A stretch of 5,563 nucleotides of DNA from Bacillota bacterium (lineage in GTDB: Bacteria; Bacillota_I; Bacilli_A; RFN20; CAG-288), in the NCBI GenBank assembly GCA_003497225.1, contig DNJQ01000112.1, forward strand, positions 1 to 5,563. Reading direction: 5' to 3'. Made by a program: the position numbers and the translations under genes. A model generated the notes under the pieces. That model worked only from the letters and a program-made list of their open reading frames with translations, had not been told where the DNA came from and searched no databases. Positions within the stretch are counted from its first letter, which is position 1, and each line of letters starts with the position of its first letter. Of this stretch, positions 1 to 5,563 are shown in pieces.

Positions 1-22
1 GGGAGATTAAATTTATTTTTTA

Positions 23-37
23 TGTTCATTTTGAACA
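23..37. promoter_or_regulatory. Inverted repeat, possible operator upstream of the operon promoter
   Basis: A perfect inverted repeat, TGTTCA-TTT-TGAACA, has 6-base arms around a 3-base centre. It ends 8 bases before the proposed -35 box, so its centre lies about 50 bases upstream of the expected transcription start. That spacing suits an activator, or a repressor acting next to the polymerase. The arms are too short and too far from any T-run to act as a terminator. Which protein would bind is unknown. The winged-helix domain encoded in this operon is one candidate, by inference only. In DNA this AT-rich a short palindrome can arise by chance. Confidence 0.35.
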
Positions 38-45
38 CTTTAGTA

Positions 46-74
46 TTGCAATTTGAAACAAGCGTTTGTATAAT
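46..74 (+). promoter_or_regulatory. Sigma-A type promoter of the operon
   Basis: A TTGCAA hexamer (46-51, four of six matches to TTGACA) is followed after exactly 17 bases by a perfect TATAAT (69-74). Transcription would start near 80-82, leaving an untranslated leader of only about 20 bases. There is therefore no room for a riboswitch or attenuator downstream of the start. No other convincing promoter was seen between the four genes, so this one probably drives all of them. Confidence 0.7.
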
Positions 75-88
75 ATTGACATATTCAC

Positions 89-93
89 GGAGG
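89..93 (+). promoter_or_regulatory. Ribosome binding site that fixes the GTG start at 102
   Basis: GGAGG lies 8 bases upstream of the GTG at 102, which is ideal spacing. The frame is open further upstream to a TTG at 66, but that codon has no such site and overlaps the -10 box of the promoter. Starting at 102 also puts a lipoprotein signal peptide exactly at the N-terminus. Confidence 0.85.
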
Positions 94-101
94 ATAATAT
101 T

Positions 102-1103
102 GTGAAAAAATTATATTTGTTACCATTAGTGGCTATGCTCGGGTCATTAACTAGTTGCGGTTCTAGCAAAAGAGTTCTTATTTATACAACTGCAGAGGAA
201 GAAAAAATTAGTTTCATGCAAGAGAAGTTAGATGAGAAATTTCCTGATTACGATGTAGTCATTCAATATATAGGAAATGGAAAACTCGTCTCTAAGCTTT
301 TAGCCGAAGGAAAGAAAACTTCCTGTGATATTATTTACGAATTGGAAGTTCTTAATTCTGAAAGAGTTATTGCCGAACATGATGATTTGTTCTACGATTT
401 GAAAGATGATTATGATTTAAGTATCTATGATGATAGTGTACTTGAATATACTTCTCGTCACACAAGATTTGCTATTAATCAAAAAAGCTATGGTGCAATT
501 TTAGTTAATAACAAAGTATTAAAGGAAAAAGGTGTTGAAGCTCCAACAAAGTATACTGACTTATTAGATGCTAAATATAAAGGATTGATTGAGATGCCTG
601 ATCCAAATAGTTCAGGTACAGGATATTCAATCTATAATGGATTAGTTTCTTATTATGGAGAAACAGAAGGAATAAAGTATTTCGCAGATCTTAAAGGAAA
701 TGTAAAAGAATTTACTACTTCTGGATCTACTCCATTAAAAGATGTTGAAGCTGGTAATGTCGGAATTGGATTCGGTATGCTTTGGCAATGTGTTGAATTT
801 ACAAACAAAGAAGGAAATGACGATCTTTCGGTAGTTGTTCTTGATAACAAAGCACCTTATACTTATTATACTATGGCCATGATTAATCATGATGAAATTA
901 GACCAGAAGTTAAAGAAGTCTTTAATTACTTCTATACTGAACTAAATCAAATGCAAGTAGCAAAATTTGTTCCTAATAAAATCTATAAGGATCAAGCAGC
1001 ACCAACAATTCCTAACTATCCGCAAAATGTTGAATCAGTTGAGATGAAACATGTCTTTGATTATGAATATAAATTACATTTATTAGATAAATGGGTTGCT
1101 TAA
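102..1103 (+). CDS. ABC transporter solute-binding lipoprotein, iron/2-aminoethylphosphonate class
   Basis: This 333-residue lipoprotein is probably the capture subunit of the importer encoded by the next two genes. It has a lysine start (KK at 2-3), a hydrophobic stretch (4-16) and a lipobox ending LTSC with Cys19, so it should be cleaved there and anchored to the outer face of the membrane. The mature part shows family hallmarks: the first strand with IYTTAEEE (27-34), DPNSSGTGY (167-175) and FTTSGSTP (204-211), as in the AfuA/FbpA/PhnS type (COG1840-like). Where FbpA has its iron-binding Tyr-Tyr pair, my by-eye alignment finds G225-M226-L227-W228, which argues against iron and for an organic ligand. 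The sequence does not identify the ligand; 2-aminoethylphosphonate or a similar phospho-compound is inferred from the cytidylyltransferase encoded downstream. The start is GTG at 102, chosen from the ribosome binding site and signal peptide. The stop codon overlaps the next start by one base (TAATG). Confidence 0.88.
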   Translation: MKKLYLLPLVAMLGSLTSCGSSKRVLIYTTAEEEKISFMQEKLDEKFPDYDVVIQYIGNGKLVSKLLAEGKKTSCDIIYELEVLNSERVIAEHDDLFYDLKDDYDLSIYDDSVLEYTSRHTRFAINQKSYGAILVNNKVLKEKGVEAPTKYTDLLDAKYKGLIEMPDPNSSGTGYSIYNGLVSYYGETEGIKYFADLKGNVKEFTTSGSTPLKDVEAGNVGIGFGMLWQCVEFTNKEGNDDLSVVVLDNKAPYTYYTMAMINHDEIRPEVKEVFNYFYTELNQMQVAKFVPNKIYKDQAAPTIPNYPQNVESVEMKHVFDYEYKLHLLDKWVA

Positions 1104-1864
1104 TGGAAAAAGAAGTCTTACTGCACATCGATAATATAAGTAAAAAATATAAAAATAATATCGTCTTAGAGGATATAAGTTTTGATGTATATAAAGGTGA
1201 GTTCTTATCAATTCTCGGTCCATCTGGTTGCGGAAAAACAACACTACTTAGAATACTAATCGGAATTGATACGGTTTCGGGTGGAAAAATCTTTAAGTTG
1301 GGGCAAGATATAACTGAACTTGCACCATCAAAGCGCAATATCGGTATCGTGTTTCAAAACTATTCTTTATTTCCAAATTTGAATGTTTATAACAATATTG
1401 CTTATGCTTTAAAAGCTCGCAAGATGAATAAAGACGAAATAAAGAAAAAGGTTGATGAAATAATTGATCTTGTTGGATTAAGTGAACACATATATAAATT
1501 TCCACGTCATTTGAGCGGTGGCCAAAAACAACGCGTCGCCATCGCTCGAACCTTGGTTTTAAACCCAGATATAATCCTTTTTGATGAACCGATGTCAGCA
1601 TTAGACGCAGATATTAAAGTTGTTTTACGCAAACAATTAAAAGAAATTCAAAGCAAGATGGGAATAACGATGATTTATGTTACTCATGATCAAGAAGAGG
1701 CTTTTGCTTTATCTGATAGGGTAATGGTAATTAATGATAGTCGCATTGCTCAACTTGATACACCACATAACATATATAAAAATCCAAGTTCGGATTTTGT
1801 TAAAAGATTTATTATCGACCACCTCGATTATAAAATTAAATCAATTGAGGAATCGATAAAATGA
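1103..1864 (+). CDS. ABC transporter ATP-binding protein (short, no TOBE domain)
   Basis: This 253-residue ATPase powers the importer from the cytoplasmic side. Every functional motif is intact: Walker A GPSGCGKTT (39-47), Q-loop Gln85 in VFQNYSLFP, signature LSGGQ (137-141) followed by KQRVAIAR, Walker B IILFDEP (157-163), D-loop SALD (165-168) and switch His195 in VTHDQEEA. The sequence groups it with the spermidine/iron/2-aminoethylphosphonate ATPases. Those usually run to about 350 residues with a C-terminal TOBE regulatory domain; this one stops about 58 residues after the switch histidine, so that domain is absent. The ATG at 1103 is preferred because it overlaps the preceding stop as TAATG. 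An in-frame ATG at 1091 would add four residues but has no better ribosome binding site. The 3' end overlaps the permease start by four bases (ATGA), with a TGAGGA site (1846-1851) serving that start. Confidence 0.93.
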   Translation: MEKEVLLHIDNISKKYKNNIVLEDISFDVYKGEFLSILGPSGCGKTTLLRILIGIDTVSGGKIFKLGQDITELAPSKRNIGIVFQNYSLFPNLNVYNNIAYALKARKMNKDEIKKKVDEIIDLVGLSEHIYKFPRHLSGGQKQRVAIARTLVLNPDIILFDEPMSALDADIKVVLRKQLKEIQSKMGITMIYVTHDQEEAFALSDRVMVINDSRIAQLDTPHNIYKNPSSDFVKRFIIDHLDYKIKSIEESIK

Positions 1865-3492
1865 ATAAAGTCGGCAGATTTGCAAAGAAAGTATATCAAA
1901 AGCATGAAGTTCTTAGAGTTATCTCAATAGCTGGTATATTTTTATTTGCATTGATGCCTTTAATTATCTTAGCTTTTAATATCAAAGGAAATGATTTGGC
2001 ATTCGTTTTTAATGATGATAAGTTTTATGACTCTTTAAAAAACACTTTGATTTATACTTTAGTTTCAGCCTTAATAACAACTATTCTAGCAGTTATTACT
2101 GCCTATCTTCTTCATTCTTCATCAATAAAACATAAAAATATCATCGTTGTTATATTAACATTAGGCATGCTAGTTCCAACTCTTTCAATAGGTTTAGGAT
2201 TTAGATTGCTTTTAAATAACAATGGTTTCTTTAATAAGATATTTAAAACAAGCATCGATGGAATAGGGATGCCAGGATTAATATTAGGATCAATAGTTTC
2301 TTCCTTTCCAGCTGCATTTTTAATTATTTATGACGCTTTAAAATATGAAGATAAAGGACCATATGATGCTGCATCAATTATGGGAATAAAAAGAATTAGC
2401 ACATTCTTTAAATTGACTTTGCCTTATTTAAAAGTTGCTATAATTTCTTCCTTTTTTGCCTCATTTACATTGATATTCTCAGATTATGGAATACCGATGG
2501 AATTATCGGGAAAAGTTAATACTTTGCCCTTATATTTATATGATCAGATTCTTTCGTTATTTAAATATGGTCGAGGATCAATAGCAGGACTTGTAATTTT
2601 AATTCCTGCCCTATTATCATTTGTATTTGATATTATTTTTAAAGATAATAGCAGTGAAGAAAAGCAGAAGAGACTTATTCGCTCCTCAAAATTATTTAAC
2701 GCCTTGTCTTTAACTGTTATTTTACTTATAGCGTTTTTCATGTTCATCCCACAACTAACATTTATAATATTATCTTTCGTTAAATCTTTCCCAAATAATA
2801 TGTCTTTTACTTTTAATAATATCATCGCATTATTTACTAATCGTAACGGATTAGGCGTTATGCGTTATTTAGGAAATTCGCTTTTAATGTCTTTAGGTGT
2901 TGGATTAATTGGAACTATAGTCAGTTATCTATTAGGTTATTTAGCAGTAAGAAAAAAAGGTTCTTTAGGAAAAGCAGTAGATTTATTATCTTTATCTACC
3001 ATCGCTATTCCAGGAATTGTTTTAGGTATCGGTTATATTTATCTATTTAAAGGTGTGAGTTTCTTTTATGATTCGATATTAATTTTAATCGTAGTAAATG
3101 TTTTTCACTTCCTCGGTTCACCATATTTAATGGCCAAAAACTGTTTGACTAAAATAAGTAAAGAATATGAAGTTGTCGGTGAGACTTTAGGAATTTCAAA
3201 GTTTAAAATTATATTTAAAGTTTTAATTCCTAGTTCCGCTTCAACTCTTATTGAGATGTTTTCTTATTTCTTCCTTAATAGTATGATTACTATTTCGGCT
3301 GTGGCATTTTTATGTAATGCTGATAATCAGCCTTTATCAATTTTAATCTCTACTTATGAAGCATCACAGAATTATGAGATGCAAAGTGCAATTTCTCTTT
3401 TACTATTAGTAGTCAATATATCATTTAAAACGATTTTTACAAAATTATTTGATATAATACATTTTATAAAGAAGAAGGGCGGTAAAGAAGGT
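1861..3492 (+). other. Permease module of the fused protein
   Basis: This part alone has the length (544 residues) and the two six-helix halves of the complete FbpB/aminoethylphosphonate-type permease, with both membrane domains in one chain. One ATPase dimer can therefore dock on a single polypeptide. The first EAA loop has Asp-Ala-Ala in place of Glu-Ala-Ala (169-171) and keeps Gly175 and the Leu-Pro at 187-188. The second has Gly440-Glu441 in the equivalent place with Gly444 and Ile-Pro at 456-457. Helix 12 ends near residue 530 and is followed by a basic tail (KKK at 537-539), consistent with a cytoplasmic end by the positive-inside rule. Confidence 0.85.
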
Positions 3493-4425
3493 ATGGCACT
3501 AACACGTTATCAATTTGAACTCTTGACATTCCTTGAAAGGAATGGAAAAAAGAGATATTCCCAAAGATATTTATCTGATATGTTAACTTTCTCATTGGGA
3601 AATATAAATAAACTTTTAAAAGAACTAACTGAGTTAGACTATATTGAAATGGATGCATCACAAGAACTTTCTTTAACAGAGAAGGGATTAAAGGCACTTG
3701 AACCATATCGAGTTAGAAAAGCTATTATTCTTGCTGCGGGCTTTGGATCAAGACTTGCACCGGTAACATTAGATATTCCTAAGCCTTTAGTTAAAGTTAA
3801 CGGAACAAGAATTATTGATTCTTTATTAGATGCATTAGTACAAAAAGGAATAACAAATATATTTATTGTTCGAGGATATAAACGCGAACAGTTTGATGAT
3901 TTACTTAAAAAATATCCTTCGATCCAATTCGTAGATAATGAGAACTTTAATGTTATGAATAATATATCTTCCGCGATGAAGGTCATCGATTCTATTGATA
4001 GATGTTATATTTGTGAAGCGGATTTATTAATTAATAATCCTGACATCATAAGAAAATATGAATTTAGCAGTAACTATTTAGGTGCTCGAGTTAAAGAAAC
4101 TGATGACTGGTGCTTTAAAAAAGTAAATGGCTATGTTGGAAAATACACTCAAGGTGGTGAAGACTGCTATCAAGCTTATGGAATATCTTATTGGAATGAA
4201 GAAGATTCAGCTAAGCTTCGTAACGACATAAGAAAGCATTATAATTCACGCGGTGGAAAAGAAACACTTTGGGAAAATGTTCCTTTAAAGTACTTTAAGA
4301 AGAATTACAAAATTGAAATTAGAACATGTTTTAAGTCCGACATCATAGAAATCGATAATTTCTCCGAACTTGTTTCACTGGATGAATCTTATGCTAACTA
4401 TCCTAAGCACGAGGAGTTCAACTAA
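1861..4425 (+). CDS. Fused ABC permease - winged helix - LicC-like cytidylyltransferase
   Basis: One open frame of 854 residues carries three parts. Residues 1-544 are a double permease with about 12 membrane helices (roughly 20-39, 62-84, 93-117, 137-158, 192-211, 241-260; 281-305, 341-363, 373-396, 405-425, 461-484, 509-530). It has two EAA loops for ATPase docking: YDAASIMGI to LP (168-188) and EYEVVGETLGI to IP (435-457). Residues 545-615 form a winged helix-turn-helix. Residues 618-854 are a LicC-type nucleotidyltransferase. Permease and transferase are normally separate proteins, and here the linker is only about 14 residues of Lys/Gly-rich sequence. An even number of helices with a cytoplasmic N-terminus puts the enzyme in the cytoplasm, so the topology is sensible. 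Met545 could be an independent start, giving two proteins, and a past or artefactual indel near 3470-3485 could also have joined the two genes. The ATG at 1861 has a TGAGGA site 9 bases upstream. The family calls are firm; whether the product is one chain is uncertain. Confidence 0.85.
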   Translation: MNKVGRFAKKVYQKHEVLRVISIAGIFLFALMPLIILAFNIKGNDLAFVFNDDKFYDSLKNTLIYTLVSALITTILAVITAYLLHSSSIKHKNIIVVILTLGMLVPTLSIGLGFRLLLNNNGFFNKIFKTSIDGIGMPGLILGSIVSSFPAAFLIIYDALKYEDKGPYDAASIMGIKRISTFFKLTLPYLKVAIISSFFASFTLIFSDYGIPMELSGKVNTLPLYLYDQILSLFKYGRGSIAGLVILIPALLSFVFDIIFKDNSSEEKQKRLIRSSKLFNALSLTVILLIAFFMFIPQLTFIILSFVKSFPNNMSFTFNNIIALFTNRNGLGVMRYLGNSLLMSLGVGLIGTIVSYLLGYLAVRKKGSLGKAVDLLSLSTIAIPGIVLGIGYIYLFKGVSFFYDSILILIVVNVFHFLGSPYLMAKNCLTKISKEYEVVGETLGISKFKIIFKVLIPSSASTLIEMFSYFFLNSMITISAVAFLCNADNQPLSILISTYEASQNYEMQSAISLLLLVVNISFKTIFTKLFDIIHFIKKKGGKEGMALTRYQFELLTFLERNGKKRYSQRYLSDMLTFSLGNINKLLKELTELDYIEMDASQELSLTEKGLKALEPYRVRKAIILAAGFGSRLAPVTLDIPKPLVKVNGTRIIDSLLDALVQKGITNIFIVRGYKREQFDDLLKKYPSIQFVDNENFNVMNNISSAMKVIDSIDRCYICEADLLINNPDIIRKYEFSSNYLGARVKETDDWCFKKVNGYVGKYTQGGEDCYQAYGISYWNEEDSAKLRNDIRKHYNSRGGKETLWENVPLKYFKKNYKIEIRTCFKSDIIEIDNFSELVSLDESYANYPKHEEFN
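3473..3495 (+). promoter_or_regulatory. Possible internal ribosome binding site and start codon for the transferase part
   Basis: AGAAGGGCGG (3473-3482) lies 10 bases before an in-frame ATG (3493-3495). It is purine-rich and partly complementary to the 16S rRNA tail, but weaker than the sites at 89-93 and 4411-4416. A second GAAGG (3487-3491) is only one base from the ATG and too close to serve it. The ATG is exactly where the winged-helix/LicC proteins I recognise normally begin, so it may be a live start, or the relic of one. Confidence 0.4.
3493..4425 (+). other. licC: Winged helix plus LicC-like cytidylyltransferase module (possible separate gene)
   Basis: If read from Met545 this is a 310-residue protein. 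The first part resembles a MarR-type winged helix: helix SQRYLSDML (567-575), recognition helix from Leu579 to about 591, and a wing ending at LTEKGLKAL (604-612). The second part begins KAIILAAGFGSRL (620-632), the nucleotide-binding signature of sugar-phosphate-type nucleotidyltransferases, followed by PKPLVKV (640-646). It continues with a LicC-like NNISSAM (700-706), an acidic EAD (719-721) and a C-terminal EID (830-832) that by family analogy hold the catalytic metal. The YGISYWNEED segment (773-782) matches the LicC pattern ending in a W/F-rich strand. LicC enzymes make CDP-choline from CTP and phosphocholine; relatives use 2-aminoethylphosphonate. The choice of substrate cannot be read from these motifs. 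Free-standing proteins with this same winged-helix/transferase order are, from memory, common in gut Bacillota. Confidence 0.82.
4411..4416 (+). promoter_or_regulatory. Ribosome binding site for the dehydrogenase gene
   Basis: GAGGAG lies within the last codons of the upstream frame, 8 bases before the ATG at 4425. It fixes this start, which overlaps the upstream TAA as TAATG, and indicates efficient, coupled translation of the dehydrogenase. Confidence 0.8.
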
Positions 4426-5549
4426 TGATAGGAATCGTTGGTGGGGGAAATATTGGAACTGAATTAGCTGGCGAACTAGCTTATCGAGGTTTAGAAGTTT
4501 GTCTTTTTGCTAAGGATGTTTCTAACTTTAACGAAAAAATAAAAGTAAATGATATTGATAAAAATATAAGTTATATTGGAACTCCAAAATGTATCACAGA
4601 TTCATTAACAAAATTATGCAATTTATGCGATACCATCATAGTAACTTATCCTTCAAATGCTTTTAAATACATTAAAGATGAGTTAGTAGAATCTTTAAAA
4701 AATAAGAAGGGCACAAAAGTTGTTTTTATGCCTGGACTTGGTGGAGTAGAATTCGTTTTTAGAGATTTAGTATTAAACGGAAGTACCATTATAGGTCTTC
4801 AAAGAGTTCCTGCGGTATATCGTTTAGTTGTACCTGGAAAAGAAGTAATGATTTCAGGAAGAAGAAAAGAAGGGCTATTTGCTGCTTCTATTCCAGCTAT
4901 GAAAAAGGGTGAAACTAAAAAAATAATTGAAAATTTATTTCAATTAAAATGTGAAGAGATACCTAATTATTTGTCAGTCACTTTAACTCCATCTAATCCC
5001 TTGTTGCACACAAGTAGACTTTATAGTCTCTTTAATAAGTATGAACCTGACCACATCTTTTCAAAAAATCCATTATTTTACGGAGAATGGAACGAAGATT
5101 CTTCTAAACTTTTAATTGAGTGTGATAATGAATTAAAGAATATCAAAACTAAATTAAAGGATATTGATTTAACATTTGTTGAATCACTTCTTGATCACTA
5201 TGAAAGTATTGATATTAAATCTTTAACGGAGAAAATTAGTTCTATTTGTTCTTTGCACAATCTTAATAGTCCAATGATTGAAGTTGGTGAAGGTCAATAT
5301 AAAGTTGATTGGAGTTCGAGATATTTTAGAGCAGATTTTCCTAACGGAATTGTAATACTTAAAGCTATTGCAATGCTAGCACATTTAGAAACACCAGCAA
5401 TGGATAAAATAATATTCTGGTATCAAAAACAAAATGAAAAACAATATTTATTAGATAAAGATACATTTGGAAAAGATATAGCTGAATGTAATGTTCCTCA
5501 AAACTATGGAATTACTACAGTAGAGGAATTAGAAAAATATTATAAATAA
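4425..5549 (+). CDS. NAD(P)-dependent opine (octopine/nopaline) dehydrogenase family protein
   Basis: This 374-residue, soluble cytoplasmic protein has the length and two-domain plan of opine dehydrogenases, which reductively condense an amine or amino acid with a 2-oxo acid (or the reverse). An N-terminal Rossmann fold opens with GIVGGGNIG (3-11, GxGxxG at 6-11). PGLGGVEF (103-110) and LQRVP (125-129) are typical of this subgroup. The C-terminal helical domain has TPSNPLLHTSR (188-198), where His195 fits the catalytic histidine, and SRYFRADFPNG (298-308), where Arg299 and Asp304 fit the substrate-binding and catalytic positions. The second strand ends at Ala29-Lys30 rather than in an acidic residue, so NADPH may be accepted; this is weak evidence. 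No signal peptide or membrane segment is visible. It starts one base inside the upstream stop codon, so its product is expected alongside the transporter and cytidylyltransferase. The substrates are unknown. Glycerol-3-phosphate or ketopantoate dehydrogenases share the N-terminal fold but not the C-terminal motifs. Confidence 0.87.
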   Translation: MIGIVGGGNIGTELAGELAYRGLEVCLFAKDVSNFNEKIKVNDIDKNISYIGTPKCITDSLTKLCNLCDTIIVTYPSNAFKYIKDELVESLKNKKGTKVVFMPGLGGVEFVFRDLVLNGSTIIGLQRVPAVYRLVVPGKEVMISGRRKEGLFAASIPAMKKGETKKIIENLFQLKCEEIPNYLSVTLTPSNPLLHTSRLYSLFNKYEPDHIFSKNPLFYGEWNEDSSKLLIECDNELKNIKTKLKDIDLTFVESLLDHYESIDIKSLTEKISSICSLHNLNSPMIEVGEGQYKVDWSSRYFRADFPNGIVILKAIAMLAHLETPAMDKIIFWYQKQNEKQYLLDKDTFGKDIAECNVPQNYGITTVEELEKYYK

Positions 5550-5563
5550 ACTGCCACTTTTTT

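Noticed and set aside
57..70. cre-like (CcpA) operator around AGCG within the promoter spacer
   Set aside because: Only the central part fits; five of the defined positions of the consensus do not match, including both outer TG and most of the CA side.
66..101. Upstream extension of the solute-binding protein from a TTG at 66
   Set aside because: It overlaps the -10 box and lacks a ribosome binding site; the GTG at 102 has GGAGG at ideal spacing and starts directly with the lipoprotein signal.
653..850. Reverse-strand open frame of 65 codons inside the solute-binding gene
   Set aside because: It lies wholly opposite a well-supported gene, shows no recognisable motif, and is a shadow frame.
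1091..1102. Alternative ATG start for the ATPase, four codons upstream
   Set aside because: No ribosome binding site precedes it, and the TAATG overlap at 1101-1105 matches the arrangement at the other junctions.
1012..1601. Two reverse-strand open frames of about 100 codons opposite the ATPase
   Set aside because: They mirror conserved ATPase motifs on the other strand, have no credible ribosome binding sites, and resemble no family.
2544..3986. Reverse-strand open frames opposite the permease-transferase gene
   Set aside because: All are shadows of a strongly supported coding frame with clear domain motifs.
5550..5563. Possible terminator after the last gene (CTGCCAC followed by a T-run)
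   Set aside because: No matching GTGGCAG arm occurs upstream, and the window ends in the T-run. It could be the rising arm of a hairpin completed beyond the window, but this cannot be judged here.
1..5563. CRISPR arrays, tRNA/rRNA genes, insertion-sequence ends or long direct repeats
   Set aside because: Coding sequence fills nearly the entire window and no such structure was seen in the 101-base leader or the 14-base tail.

Overview
The window is a compact, one-directional operon of about 5.5 kb on the + strand. The DNA is strongly AT-rich, has AGGAGG-type ribosome binding sites and GTG/ATG starts, and encodes a lipoprotein-anchored solute-binding protein. This suggests a low-GC, single-membrane bacterium of the Bacillota/Mycoplasmatota group. 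TGG is used for Trp and TGA works as a stop in an ATGA overlap, so the standard bacterial code fits better than the Mycoplasma code. No species can be named from this stretch.

Layout. Bases 1-101 hold the leader: a perfect 6+6 inverted repeat (23-37), a sigma-A type promoter (46-51 and 69-74, 17-bp spacer) and a strong ribosome binding site (89-93) before a GTG start at 102. Four junction-tight reading frames follow: (1) 102-1103, a lipoprotein solute-binding protein of the iron/2-aminoethylphosphonate class; (2) 1103-1864, an ABC ATPase without the usual C-terminal TOBE extension; (3) 1861-4425, an 854-residue protein joining a 12-helix double permease to a winged-helix domain and a LicC-type CTP:phosphocholine cytidylyltransferase-like domain; (4) 4425-5549, an NAD(P)-dependent opine (octopine/nopaline) dehydrogenase family protein. 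The genes overlap as TAATG, ATGA and TAATG, so expression is probably translationally coupled. The window ends 14 bases after the last stop codon.

Working model (inference). The transporter imports a small head group that already carries phosphorus, such as a phosphonate (for example 2-aminoethylphosphonate) or a phosphoamine (phosphocholine or phosphoethanolamine). The LicC-like domain activates it as a CMP derivative for transfer to a surface polymer. The opine dehydrogenase may reductively join an amino group of the head group, or of a related amine, to a 2-oxo acid. The most unusual point is that import and activation lie in one reading frame, with a DNA-binding-type domain between them. 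The second is an opine dehydrogenase coupled to a cytidylyltransferase. The substrate is not proven by the sequence.
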